49,769 nucleotides of DNA from Clostridia bacterium (GCA_017403265.1 JAFQOJ010000064.1:1-49769); one strand, 5' to 3'; shown: positions 1 to 7,234, counted from the stretch's first letter. The notes: generated by a model from the sequence alone, not told the origin. Numbers and translations: made by a program.

Positions 1-69
1 ATTAATATGTGTGTGGAGTAGTGATATAGCCACATGTTTGACTGCATCTAAATTCGTCTTATACCTCAT
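1..69 (-). CDS. partial hypothetical protein (N-terminal 23 codons)
   Basis: Only the beginning of this gene lies in the window. An ATG at 69-67 is followed by 22 further open codons running off the left edge, starting MRYKTNLDAV. The reading is supported by a good ribosome binding site, AAAGGAG at 84-78 on the minus strand, 8 bases before the ATG. No family can be recognised from 23 residues. It points away from the orphan gene at 218, so the two would be divergently transcribed. Confidence 0.5.
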   Translation of the reverse strand, partial: MRYKTNLDAVKHVAISLLHTHIN

Positions 70-108
70 TGAATTTTCTCCTTTCTCTGAATTTTGGGCA
101 TAAAAAAA

Positions 109-137
109 GCAGGTAGATTTTTGATTCATCTACCTGC
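109..137. terminator. hairpin sharing its arms with the one at 713-737
   Basis: A perfect 10 bp stem (GCAGGTAGAT at 109-118, ATCTACCTGC at 128-137) with a 9-base loop. Read on the minus strand it is followed by CTTTTTTTATG, the form of an intrinsic terminator, and it would then sit in the leader of the minus-strand gene at 69. On the plus strand the T run is offset by three bases. The arms match those of the hairpin ending the gene at 218-691. Confidence 0.55.
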
Positions 138-156
138 ATGGTTTTTAAATATTAAG

Positions 157-185
157 TTGCAAATACAAATAAAAAATGATATAAT
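157..185 (+). promoter_or_regulatory. sigma-A promoter for the orphan gene at 218
   Basis: TTGCAA at 157-162 and a perfect TATAAT at 180-185 with a 17-base spacer. Predicted transcription start is near 192, about 26 bases before the ATG at 218. Confidence 0.75.
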
Positions 186-217
186 TCATTTATACTTTTA
201 TTAGAGGAGTATTACAT

Positions 218-691
218 ATGTCGACTAAGAAAAAAGATTACTTAGATTTAAATCAAGAGAATGTTTTATCTACATATAAAGATTGTTTAATACCAAAAGA
301 AGATATCGGGAAAAATCCCGCTAAAGAATGTGCTGTAAAAATTTTCACTACAGAATCATGTGGTAAGGATTCTCCTGAAGTAGTATTTAGTAGAGAAAAA
401 CTTCTTTTACATTACTATAATATAGCACATTTGTTAGGGCAATTAAAAGTTGCTCATGGAGGATATCCCTTATTTAATTTACCAATGGGATTTATAAATT
501 TTGAGAATAAACCTTGGACGAAAGATAATACAACATTAATGGCATTGTATTATATGGGAGTAGCAAGTAGATTTCTTCCTACTTTCAAGAAAGCACCTGA
601 TGGAGATACTGTTTACACATCGTCCACTTTAATTCCTCCGAGTTATCCCAAATGGCATCCAAACTTTGTAGCATTACAAGATAATGACTAA
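218..691 (+). CDS. orphan hypothetical protein, 157 aa
   Basis: I do not recognise a family. The protein is soluble in appearance, with no signal peptide or membrane segment. It begins with a lysine-rich stretch (MSTKKKDYLDL), and its second half is rich in aromatic residues and proline. The start is well supported: AGAGGAG at 203-209 lies 8 bases before the ATG, and a consensus promoter lies just upstream. The gene is a single-gene unit, bounded on the right by a terminator at 713-743 whose stem matches a hairpin at 109-137 upstream. Its codons are more AT-rich than those of the operons to the right. That composition and the matching flanks suggest a recently acquired accessory gene, but this is inference. 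Confidence 0.7.
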   Translation: MSTKKKDYLDLNQENVLSTYKDCLIPKEDIGKNPAKECAVKIFTTESCGKDSPEVVFSREKLLLHYYNIAHLLGQLKVAHGGYPLFNLPMGFINFENKPWTKDNTTLMALYYMGVASRFLPTFKKAPDGDTVYTSSTLIPPSYPKWHPNFVALQDND

Positions 692-712
692 CAATAAATC
701 GCATTTATAAAA

Positions 713-743
713 GCAGGTAGAATTAAAATCTACCTGCTTTTTT
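713..743 (+). terminator. intrinsic terminator of the orphan gene
   Basis: A 9 bp stem (GCAGGTAGA 713-721, TCTACCTGC 729-737) followed by TTTTTT, 21 bases after the stop of the gene at 218-691. The stem sequence repeats that of the hairpin at 109-137. Confidence 0.8.
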
Positions 744-867
744 AACGATATTTTTGTTTTCGGGGGTTCACATCCATTGGAAAGGTCGAAAAAGGCTATT
801 TTCATCTATGAAATCAACCCTTAAATTTTGAGGGTGTTTTTGCTCGGAAACCCTGATAAACAGGGCA

Positions 868-901
868 TAAAAAAAGGGTGCATCTTTTTGATGCACCCTT
901 T
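868..901 (-). terminator. terminator of tRNA-Gln
   Basis: A 9 bp core stem (GGGTGCATC 876-884, GATGCACCC 890-898), extended by A-T pairs and followed by a U run on the minus strand. It lies directly downstream of the minus-strand tRNA and is near-symmetrical, so it could also stop plus-strand transcription. Confidence 0.8.
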
Positions 902-902
902 C

Positions 903-976
903 TGGCTGGGGAATAGGGATTCGAACCCCAACAAACAGAGTCAGAGTCTGTCGTGCTACCGTTACACAATTCCCCA
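903..976 (-). tRNA. tRNA-Gln (CTG anticodon)
   Basis: A complete cloverleaf on the minus strand. The acceptor TGGGGAA pairs with TTCCCCA and is followed by discriminator G and an encoded CCA. The D arm is GTG/CAC. The anticodon arm is ACAGA/TCTGT with loop CTCTGAC, giving anticodon CTG. The T loop is TTCGAAT. It has its own consensus promoter (996-1023) and terminator (868-901), so it is a single-gene transcript. Confidence 0.93.
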
Positions 977-995
977 AAATTTAAGTAACAAGAAT

Positions 996-1023
996 ATTAT
1001 ACCCTTTTTTTAAAGGATGTCAA
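996..1023 (-). promoter_or_regulatory. consensus promoter of tRNA-Gln
   Basis: On the minus strand TTGACA (1023-1018) and TATAAT (1001-996) are both perfect, with a 16-base spacer. The tRNA 5' end at 976 lies about 20 bases beyond the -10 box. Confidence 0.85.
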
Positions 1024-1044
1024 GAATTATTTTAAAAAAATCCC

Positions 1045-1073
1045 TTGAAAAAGTTAAAGTAATGTGTTAATAT
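1045..1073 (+). promoter_or_regulatory. promoter of the tRNA-Val-like/tRNA-Ala unit
   Basis: TTGAAA (1045-1050), a 17-base spacer and TAATAT (1068-1073). It is divergent from the tRNA-Gln promoter, and the tRNA-like fragment begins about 11 bases downstream. Confidence 0.7.
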
Positions 1074-1083
1074 ACTTACGCTC

Positions 1084-1132
1084 GGGGGCGTAGCTTAGCT
1101 GGGAGTGTGATGCACTTACAAACGCACCCTAC
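1084..1132 (+). pseudogene. truncated tRNA-Val-like fragment
   Basis: The 5' half of a tRNA can be seen: a GGGGGCG acceptor strand, TA, a D arm (GCTTAGCTGGGAG) and a CTTACAA anticodon loop (anticodon TAC, valine). The anticodon stem is short and bulged. The following AT-rich sequence has no T arm and no CGCCCCC strand to close the acceptor stem. It should not fold as a working tRNA. It still sits directly behind a good promoter and upstream of an intact tRNA-Ala. Confidence 0.6.
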
Positions 1133-1171
1133 AATAAAATTTCATAAATAAATCACTTAATGTGTTTATTT

Positions 1172-1248
1172 GGGGCATTAGCTCAGCTGGGATGAGCGCT
1201 TGACTGGCAGTCAAGAGGTCAGGGGTTCGATCCCCCTATGCTCCACCA
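1172..1248 (+). tRNA. tRNA-Ala (GGC anticodon)
   Basis: A complete cloverleaf. The acceptor GGGGCAT pairs with ATGCTCC and contains the G3:U70 wobble pair that marks alanine tRNAs. The D arm is GCTCAGCTGGGATGAGC. The anticodon arm is CTTGA/TCAAG with loop CTGGCAG, giving anticodon GGC. The T arm is AGGGG/CCCCT, and CCA is encoded. It is transcribed from the promoter at 1045-1073 behind the truncated tRNA-like fragment and ends at the hairpin at 1252-1294. Confidence 0.95.
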
Positions 1249-1251
1249 TTT

Positions 1252-1294
1252 AAAAGACCGCAGTATTTTTAGATACTTCGGTCTTTTATTTTTA
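1252..1294 (+). terminator. terminator of tRNA-Ala
   Basis: AAAAGACCG (1252-1260) pairs with CGGTCTTTT (1279-1287), with an inner AGTAT/ATACT helix and a T-rich tail. It begins three bases after the tRNA CCA end. Confidence 0.85.
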
Positions 1295-1454
1295 GAACAA
1301 AGGGGTCGAACCCGAGAGGGTTTCGGCGTTAAAAAAGTTGCCTGTGGCAAGTTTTTTAGACGAAAACGGCGCAGTCGGGTACTGTCGCAAAGCGACGGTC
1401 GACAAGCCTGGTAGTACGCGAAGCGGACGGTGATCCCACCGTCTTCACCAATTC
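1295..1454 (+). other. GC-rich run of hairpins ending in CACCA, unidentified
   Basis: I see no gene in this stretch. It is GC-rich against AT-rich surroundings and folds as a series of short inverted repeats: GAACCC/GGGTTTC, a long stem around TTGCC TGT GGCAA extended by A6/T6, GTCGC AAA GCGAC, CGC GAA GCG, and GACGG/CCGTC. It ends in CTTCACCA at about 1442-1449. A terminator follows, as it does after tRNA-Ala. It could be a tRNA remnant, a genome-specific repeat or a structured RNA. A weak reading frame crosses it but also crosses the terminator and a promoter, so I do not treat it as coding. Confidence 0.4.
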
Positions 1455-1497
1455 AAAGAACCGCAGAGTCGATAGGCTTTACGGTTCTTTGGTTTTT
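1455..1497 (+). terminator. intrinsic terminator after the hairpin-rich stretch
   Basis: AAAGAACCG pairs with CGGTTCTTT, followed by GGTTTTT. It lies a few bases after a CACCA sequence, the same arrangement as at the end of tRNA-Ala. Confidence 0.7.
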
Positions 1498-1516
1498 AAG
1501 CAATTGTTCTTTCAAC

Positions 1517-1545
1517 TTGAACTATTTAAAACTTTTTGATATAAT
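1517..1545 (+). promoter_or_regulatory. sigma-A promoter of the permease gene
   Basis: TTGAAC (1517-1522) and perfect TATAAT (1540-1545) with a 17-base spacer. The predicted transcript start near 1552 rules out any translation start upstream of that point for the permease. Confidence 0.75.
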
Positions 1546-1591
1546 ACATATACCGTTTTATATTTCATGGAAAACTATAGGGGGGATTTTT

Positions 1592-2866
1592 ATTATATAT
1601 GGTGCAATAGCGATTTTTGCAATAGCGTATATTTTAATGCTTGTATTCAGTAAGTACAGACCGTACATAGCTTTGGGGACAGCGTTGATTTTTATTGTTA
1701 GCGGTATGCTTCCCATAAGCAAAATATTTGGCTCAATTGATTTTAATGTTTTGCTTATGATTGCAGGTACAATGGGTATAGTGGCGCTTTTTATTGAAAG
1801 TAAAATGCCTGAATTACTCGCAGATTTAATAATGGAAAAGGTTCCCAATATTAAATGGGCAGCGGTTGCGCTTTCATTGTTTGCCGGTGTTATTTCTGCT
1901 TTTGTTGATAATGTTGCTACCGTTCTTATGGTGGCGCCTGTAGCGCTTGAAATATGCAAAAAGCTGAAAACAAACCCTGTTCCGTTTATTATAGCAATTG
2001 CGGTTTCATCTAATTTGCAGGGCGCCGCAACCTTGGTGGGTGACACCACAGCAATTATGCTTGGCTCTGCGCTTGATATGAGTTTTATGGATTTCTTTTG
2101 GTATAAAGGCCGACTAAGTATCTTTTTTGCAGTGGAGCTTGGTGCTGTTTTAGCGGCTTTAATATTGGCTTTTCTTTTCCGCAAAGAAAGAGACCCCATC
2201 CCCAAAACTACCGAGCGCACAAAGGTAACCGACTATGTTCCGTCTGTTTTGCTGCTTGGCACAATTTTATTACTTATTTGTGCCTCATTTATACCAAACA
2301 AACCCAATATTACAAACGGACTTATTTGTTGCAGTCTGCTTTTAATTGGTCTTGTTTATAATTTTGCAAAAAAGAAAAATATATCAGCAATTATTTCTCC
2401 GCTTAAAGAAATTGATTTTGAAACAATAGGTCTTTTATTAGGTCTTTTCTTGATGATTGGCGCTATTACCGAACAAGGTGTTATTGATGGTGCGGCAAAC
2501 CTTCTTGCTAAAGCGGGTGGCGGTAACATATTTATTCTTTATACAGTTATTGTATGGGCGTCTGTTTTAATTTCGGCATTTATCGACAATATCCCCTACG
2601 TTGCAACCATGATACCCGTTATAGCGGGCTTGGCATCTGCACTTAATGTTGATCCTACCGTGCTCTATTTTGGATTGCTTTCAGGTGCAACACTTGGTGG
2701 AAACTGCACTCCTATAGGCGCCTCGGCTAATATTACGGGTATCGGTATTCTTCGCAAGGAAGGCTATACAGTTAAAAATTCTGACTTCTTCAAAATAGGT
2801 ATACCTTTTACATTATCGGCTATTATTCCGGCATATATCTACTTGTGGATTATGTATGGAATATAA
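1592..2866 (+). CDS. ArsB/NhaD/SLC13-type membrane permease
   Basis: A polytopic membrane protein of about 424 aa in the ion transporter superfamily that includes ArsB, NhaD and SLC13 (DASS) carriers. Two inverted halves each carry the family's signature loop. The first has FVDNVATVLM, then SNLQGAATLVGDTTA. The second has FIDNIPYVATM, then GGNCTPIGASAN. The substrate (dicarboxylate, arsenite, sodium/proton exchange) cannot be told from these motifs. The start is odd. The frame is open back to 1430, but that part crosses a terminator and the promoter. Between the predicted transcript start and the first membrane helix there is no in-frame ATG, GTG or TTG. The best-placed codon is an ATT at 1592, six bases after a GGGGGG run (1580-1585). 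The first in-frame ATG (1637) would cut the first helix. Confidence 0.75.
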   Translation: MIYGAIAIFAIAYILMLVFSKYRPYIALGTALIFIVSGMLPISKIFGSIDFNVLLMIAGTMGIVALFIESKMPELLADLIMEKVPNIKWAAVALSLFAGVISAFVDNVATVLMVAPVALEICKKLKTNPVPFIIAIAVSSNLQGAATLVGDTTAIMLGSALDMSFMDFFWYKGRLSIFFAVELGAVLAALILAFLFRKERDPIPKTTERTKVTDYVPSVLLLGTILLLICASFIPNKPNITNGLICCSLLLIGLVYNFAKKKNISAIISPLKEIDFETIGLLLGLFLMIGAITEQGVIDGAANLLAKAGGGNIFILYTVIVWASVLISAFIDNIPYVATMIPVIAGLASALNVDPTVLYFGLLSGATLGGNCTPIGASANITGIGILRKEGYTVKNSDFFKIGIPFTLSAIIPAYIYLWIMYGI

Positions 2867-2893
2867 TATATAAGGTAAAGTTTTAAATTTTTA

Positions 2894-2922
2894 TTGCCAA
2901 AAAGAGAATTTTTTGGTATAAT
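2894..2922 (+). promoter_or_regulatory. promoter of the TAXI-TRAP genes
   Basis: TTGCCA (2894-2899), a 17-base spacer and perfect TATAAT (2917-2922). The spacer is largely an inverted repeat, CCAAAAA/TTTTTTGG (2897-2916), which could be an operator or a weak stem at the end of the upstream gene. Confidence 0.75.
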
Positions 2923-2963
2923 ATTGAATATCATTAATAAATACATATAAAGGAGATAAAACA

Positions 2964-3920
2964 ATGAAGAAAATTTTATCAGTTTTAATGGCAATCGCTT
3001 TAGTTTTTGCCCTTGTTGCATGCGGCGGTTCAACAACAATGACTATGGGTACAGGTAGTCCTACAGGTACATACTACGCTTACGGCGGAATTATCGGTCA
3101 GCATATTAAAAACAATGCTAATATCACAGTTAACGCAGTATCTACCGGTGGCTCTAAGGATAACATTCAGGGTATTGACGCGGGCGACTATCAGTTAGGT
3201 ACAGTTCAGTCAGATGTTATGGACTATGCTTGGAACGGCACCCGTTCTTTTGAAGCAGACGGTAAAATTGATACCTTCCGCACAGTTGCAGGTCTTTATG
3301 CAGAAGCTGTTCAGCTTGTTACCACTAATGATGACATTAAGACGGTTGCAGATTTAAAGGACAAGAAGGTTTCCATCGGTGCTCCCGGTTCGGGTGTTTA
3401 TTTCAATGCTATGGACGTTCTTGCTGCTGCAGGTCTTACTGAAAAAGATATTAAACCCCAGTATCAAAACTTTGACGAAAGTGCTGATGCTCTTAAAAAC
3501 GGTCAGATTGATGCCGCATTTATCGTTGCAGGTGCTCCCACACCCGCTATTACCGAGCTTAGTATGACCAATTCAAAGGTTCGCATAGTTCCTATTGACG
3601 GCGCTATTGCAGATAAGCTTATGAAGGAAAACACCTTCTATTCGGTTTACAAAATCCCTGCTGAGACATACACCAATCAGAAGGAAGAAGTTTTAACCGT
3701 TACCGTTAAAGCTACCTTAATTGTTGACGCAAACGCTAGCGAAGAAGATGTTTACAATCTTACAGCAGCAATATTTGAAAATAAAGACGCTATTGCAAAA
3801 GAACACGCAAAGGGTGCTGAATTAAGCCTTGAGAATGCAACAGACGGTATGACTGTTCCTTTCCATGCAGGCGCTGCTAAATATTTCAAAGAAAAGGGAA
3901 TAGAAGTAGCAGTTCAGTAA
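2964..3920 (+). CDS. TAXI-family TRAP transporter solute-binding lipoprotein
   Basis: The extracellular substrate-binding component of a TRAP transporter of the TAXI type, 318 aa. It starts with a lipoprotein signal peptide whose lipobox is LVAC, so the mature protein would be anchored through Cys20. The family's N-terminal signature follows as TGSPTGTYYAYGG. The remainder reads as a two-lobe periplasmic-binding-type fold with VADLKDKKVSIG in the middle. The start is firm: AAAGGAG sits 8 bases before the ATG. The fused permease follows 88 bases downstream behind a hairpin, so the binding protein is probably made in excess. TAXI systems import organic acids such as glutamate or dicarboxylates. 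The ligand here is not predictable. Confidence 0.9.
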   Translation: MKKILSVLMAIALVFALVACGGSTTMTMGTGSPTGTYYAYGGIIGQHIKNNANITVNAVSTGGSKDNIQGIDAGDYQLGTVQSDVMDYAWNGTRSFEADGKIDTFRTVAGLYAEAVQLVTTNDDIKTVADLKDKKVSIGAPGSGVYFNAMDVLAAAGLTEKDIKPQYQNFDESADALKNGQIDAAFIVAGAPTPAITELSMTNSKVRIVPIDGAIADKLMKENTFYSVYKIPAETYTNQKEEVLTVTVKATLIVDANASEEDVYNLTAAIFENKDAIAKEHAKGAELSLENATDGMTVPFHAGAAKYFKEKGIEVAVQ

Positions 3921-3947
3921 TTTACAGTATTGAATTTCTGGAAAAGT

Positions 3948-3979
3948 AATAGCTGCGGCATAAAAGTCGCAGCTATTTT
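3948..3979 (+). terminator. hairpin between binding protein and permease
   Basis: A perfect 10 bp stem (AATAGCTGCG 3948-3957, CGCAGCTATT 3968-3977), followed only by TTTTAATAATTTTT. The weak T run suggests a leaky terminator or an mRNA-stabilising stem, letting the binding protein be expressed more than the permease. Confidence 0.65.
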
Positions 3980-4008
3980 AATAATTTTTAAGGAAGGTAG
4001 GGAGTTTA

Positions 4009-5952
4009 TTGTTATTCTCTAAAAAGAAGAACACAGCGGTTGAAGAACCAATGGATTTAGAAGCGGTAATGAAAAAATTCGACCGCGAATCTAACACGCG
4101 TGTTTGGGAAGGCACCCCTAAAATTGTAATAAACTGCATTTTGGCAGCCTTTTCCCTGTTTTGTATTTATGTAACCTTTTTTGCAACCTGGCTTGACGCA
4201 ATAAGACTTTCAAGTTTTATGGGATGTATAGTATTTATCGGTTTTTTGGTTTATCCCGCTAAAAAGGGTATGCAAAAGGTTAATTATATGCCGTGGTACG
4301 ATTTCGTGCTTATGTTAGTTGGCTCAGGTTCATTTTTCTACTTCACTGTAGATGCAATGACCATTATTCAACAAGGAAACAATTTCCAACTGCACCAAAT
4401 AATAATCGGTACTGTAGGTATTCTTTGTCTGTTAGAGCTTTGCCGCAGATGTGTTGGTATTCCGATTATAATTGTTGCAGGTGTATTTATTGTTTATGCT
4501 ATAGGCTGGGGACTTACTAACCCCGATGTATTGCGCAGACTAGAAGGCCTGGTTGGTAAGCTTTTCTATACCACAACATCGGGTATTTTATCTACACCGA
4601 TTAACACATGTTCAAAATATATTGCTATATTTATTATTTTCGGCGCTTTTTTGGAAAGAACCGGTATCGCCGACTTCTTTATTAAGATTTCTAACTCGGT
4701 TGTGGGCGGTTTTTCGGGCGGTCCCGCAAAGGTTGCCGTTGTGGCAAGCGCTATGGAGGGTATGGTTTCGGGCTCATCAGTTGCTAATACCGTTGGCTCT
4801 GGTTCTGTAACCATTCCGCTTATGAAAAAGACAGGCTATAAGCCTGAATTTGCTGCCGCTGCCGAAGCTTCGGCATCTACAGGCGGACAAATAATGCCAC
4901 CAATTATGGGCGCTGCCGCTTTCCTTATGGCAGAAAATATTGGTGTTCCGTACAGTAACATTGTAGTTCGCGCTATATTGCCTGCCGCTTTATATTTCTT
5001 GGGAGTATTTATAACAGTTCACTTTGAAGCTAAAAAAGAGGGCCTTCGCGGACTTACTAAAGATGAATTACCTAGATTTTTACCGCTTCTTAAGCAGTCA
5101 TATTTATTATTACCGCTTATTATTCTTATTGCGCTTGTGGGCTCGGGCTCTCGTTCGATTGCCTATGCCGCAGCTATTGCAATAGTGGCTACTATTGTTG
5201 TAGGGCTTTTCAACAAAGAAGACCGTATTACCCCCAAGCGTATTTGGGAGGCTCTTGCCGCAGGCGGTCAGGGCATGATTACGGTTGCTGTTGCGTGCGG
5301 TGTGGCTGGTATTATTGCGGGTACCATTACTATGACAGGCCTTGCAAATATGATGATTAACGGTATAGTAGCTTTGGCAGGTAGTCGGATTATAATTGCG
5401 TTATTCTTAACAATGATTTGTTGTATTATACTTGGTATGGGTGTTCCTACCACCGCTAACTATTGCATTATGGCGGCCACCTGTGCACCTATTCTTATTA
5501 AAATGGGTGTACCCGACCTTGCGGCGCATTTCTTCGTTTTCTATTTCGGTATTGTTGCAGATTTAACCCCGCCCGTTGCTTTGGCAGCTTATGCAGGTGC
5601 GGCGATTGCGCAAGCAAATCCAATGAAAACAGCAATTACTTCAACAAAGCTAGCAATAGGTGCATTTATTGTTCCGTATATATTTGCGCTTAATCCCGCT
5701 ATGTTGTTTATAAATACCAATGTGGGAGAAGTGATCTTGATTTGCATCACTTCTGTTATTGGTATGTTTGGTGTTTCTTCCGCGCTTGAAGGATATTTCT
5801 TGCATAATATGCGTTGGTACGAGCGTGTGGTATCTGCAATCGGCGGATTATTGCTAATTTACCCCGGAATTGTTACCGATATAATCGGCCTAGGTCTAGT
5901 TGGTATAATAATTTTAATGCAAGTTTTAACCAAAAAGAAAGCCGAAACATAA
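4009..5952 (+). CDS. TRAP transporter fused permease (DctQ-DctM type)
   Basis: The membrane component of the TAXI-TRAP transporter, 647 aa. The small DctQ-like four-helix region (about residues 35-160) is fused to the large DctM-like domain (about 200-640), as is usual for TAXI systems. Family motifs include SGSSVANTVGSG and TGGQIMPPIMGAAAF in the first transport repeat. The matching loops of the second repeat are GMGVPTTANYCIMA and TPPVALAAYAGAAIA. It uses sodium- or proton-driven import of the ligand delivered by the upstream lipoprotein. The start is a TTG at 4009, with GGGAG close before it. The next ATG (4051) has no ribosome binding site. A strong terminator closes the unit. Confidence 0.92.
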   Translation: MLFSKKKNTAVEEPMDLEAVMKKFDRESNTRVWEGTPKIVINCILAAFSLFCIYVTFFATWLDAIRLSSFMGCIVFIGFLVYPAKKGMQKVNYMPWYDFVLMLVGSGSFFYFTVDAMTIIQQGNNFQLHQIIIGTVGILCLLELCRRCVGIPIIIVAGVFIVYAIGWGLTNPDVLRRLEGLVGKLFYTTTSGILSTPINTCSKYIAIFIIFGAFLERTGIADFFIKISNSVVGGFSGGPAKVAVVASAMEGMVSGSSVANTVGSGSVTIPLMKKTGYKPEFAAAAEASASTGGQIMPPIMGAAAFLMAENIGVPYSNIVVRAILPAALYFLGVFITVHFEAKKEGLRGLTKDELPRFLPLLKQSYLLLPLIILIALVGSGSRSIAYAAAIAIVATIVVGLFNKEDRITPKRIWEALAAGGQGMITVAVACGVAGIIAGTITMTGLANMMINGIVALAGSRIIIALFLTMICCIILGMGVPTTANYCIMAATCAPILIKMGVPDLAAHFFVFYFGIVADLTPPVALAAYAGAAIAQANPMKTAITSTKLAIGAFIVPYIFALNPAMLFINTNVGEVILICITSVIGMFGVSSALEGYFLHNMRWYERVVSAIGGLLLIYPGIVTDIIGLGLVGIIILMQVLTKKKAET

Positions 5953-5970
5953 AAACTAAACTGATTTTTG

Positions 5971-5999
5971 CTGAGCGTTGAAAAACGCTCAGTTTTTTT
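5971..5999 (+). terminator. intrinsic terminator of the TRAP operon
   Basis: A 9 bp stem CTGAGCGTT (5971-5979) with AACGCTCAG (5984-5992), a GAAA-like loop and seven T residues. Confidence 0.92.
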
Positions 6000-6015
6000 A
6001 TTTTGCACTATTCAA

Positions 6016-6044
6016 TTGACTTATAAATGGTTATGTGCTATTAT
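6016..6044 (+). promoter_or_regulatory. promoter of the polysaccharide operon
   Basis: TTGACT (6016-6021), a 17-base spacer and TATTAT (6039-6044). The predicted start near 6051 leaves a leader of about 47 bases before the first gene. No strong intrinsic terminator is apparent between here and 27337, so this promoter may drive the whole 22-gene operon. Confidence 0.75.
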
Positions 6045-6097
6045 ATATATGTATAATTATGTTTATTTGTATTTTCTATAAAAACAGGTGAAGTTAA

Positions 6098-7222
6098 ATG
6101 ATAAATCGTTTATCGCTTTCTACTCCTACGATGCACGAGGAAGAAATGGAATTTGTTAAAGAAGCTTTCCAGAAAAACTGGATTGCGCCTTTAGGATTCA
6201 ATTGTGACAATTTTGAGACCGAGATGGCTGAATATTTGTCCTTCCAAAATAACCTTTGCTGCTTGTCGTTATGCTCAGGCACAGCAGCGCTTCATTTGGC
6301 TGTTAAGCTTGCGGGTATAAGCAAAGGCGACATCGTTTTATGTAGCGATATGACCTTTGCCGCAACTGTGAATCCGGTTGTCTATGAAGGTGGCGTCCCC
6401 GTATTTATCGATTCGGAAAAAGACACTTGGAATATGGACCCTGCCGCATTGGAAAAAGCCTTTCAAAAATATCCACAAGCAAAGGCGGTTATGCTAGCTC
6501 ACCTTTATGGTACTCCTGCCAAAATGGATGAGATAGTTGCTATTTGCCAAAAACATAACGCAGTTTTGATTGAAGACGCCGCCGAAGCTCTTTCGGCTAA
6601 ATATAAAGGTCAGAAATGCGGTACCTTCGGTGAATATAACGCTGTAAGCTTTAATGGCAACAAAATTATCACCACTTCGGGCGGAGGAATGTTAATAACC
6701 GCAGATAAGGAAAGCCACGATAAAGCTTTTTACTGGGCAACTCAGTCGCGTGAGCCTTTGCCTTGGTACGAGCATAAGGAAATCGGCTACAACTACCGTA
6801 TGAGCAATGTTGTAGCAGGTATAGGTCGTGGTCAGCTTTTGCATCTTGAAGAACATCGTAGGTTAAAAACCGAAATTTATAATCGCTACATAAAAGGTTT
6901 TGAAAATTGCCCCGTTAGCACGAATCCTTATTTGGAAAATACAGTACCGAATTTTTGGCTTTCTTGTATTTTGCTTGATAAAAGCGTTAAGATTACACCT
7001 TGTGAAATTGTAGAAAAACTAAGCGAGCATAATATTGAAACCCGTCCTTTATGGAAGCCAATGCATATGCAACCCGTTTTCAAGGATAATGATTTTATTA
7101 CTGCGGAAGACATCCCAGTTAACGAAGACCTATTCGCTCGCGGACTTTGTCTGCCTAGTGATATTAAGATGACCGAAGCCGAGCAACAAACGGTTATCGA
7201 TTTAATCAAATCTTACCTTTAA
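6098..7222 (+). CDS. DegT/DnrJ/EryC1/StrS sugar aminotransferase (PglE-like)
   Basis: A PLP-dependent aminotransferase, 374 aa, that would convert a nucleotide-linked 4-keto sugar to the 4-amino sugar using glutamate. It has the family's substrate loop near CSGTAALHLA (residues 59-68), the PLP-contacting EDAAEAL (159-165) and the Schiff-base lysine in FNGNKIITTSGGG (K189). The NGNKIITTSGGG segment resembles PglE, the UDP-4-keto-sugar aminotransferase of bacillosamine synthesis. It is the first gene of the operon and is followed 12 bases later by the priming transferase. The 4,6-dehydratase that would make its substrate is not in this window and must be elsewhere. The exact sugar product is inferred, not seen. 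Confidence 0.88.
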   Translation: MINRLSLSTPTMHEEEMEFVKEAFQKNWIAPLGFNCDNFETEMAEYLSFQNNLCCLSLCSGTAALHLAVKLAGISKGDIVLCSDMTFAATVNPVVYEGGVPVFIDSEKDTWNMDPAALEKAFQKYPQAKAVMLAHLYGTPAKMDEIVAICQKHNAVLIEDAAEALSAKYKGQKCGTFGEYNAVSFNGNKIITTSGGGMLITADKESHDKAFYWATQSREPLPWYEHKEIGYNYRMSNVVAGIGRGQLLHLEEHRRLKTEIYNRYIKGFENCPVSTNPYLENTVPNFWLSCILLDKSVKITPCEIVEKLSEHNIETRPLWKPMHMQPVFKDNDFITAEDIPVNEDLFARGLCLPSDIKMTEAEQQTVIDLIKSYL

Positions 7223-7234
7223 GGTGATTACATA

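Noticed and set aside
828-1013. Plus-strand open frame of 61 codons (and a minus-strand one at 768-977)
   Set aside because: Both run through the tRNA-Gln gene and its terminator and have no ribosome binding site.
1430-1591. N-terminal extension of the permease frame to an ATG at 1430
   Set aside because: It crosses an intrinsic terminator and the consensus promoter at 1517-1545, and its residues do not look like part of the permease family.
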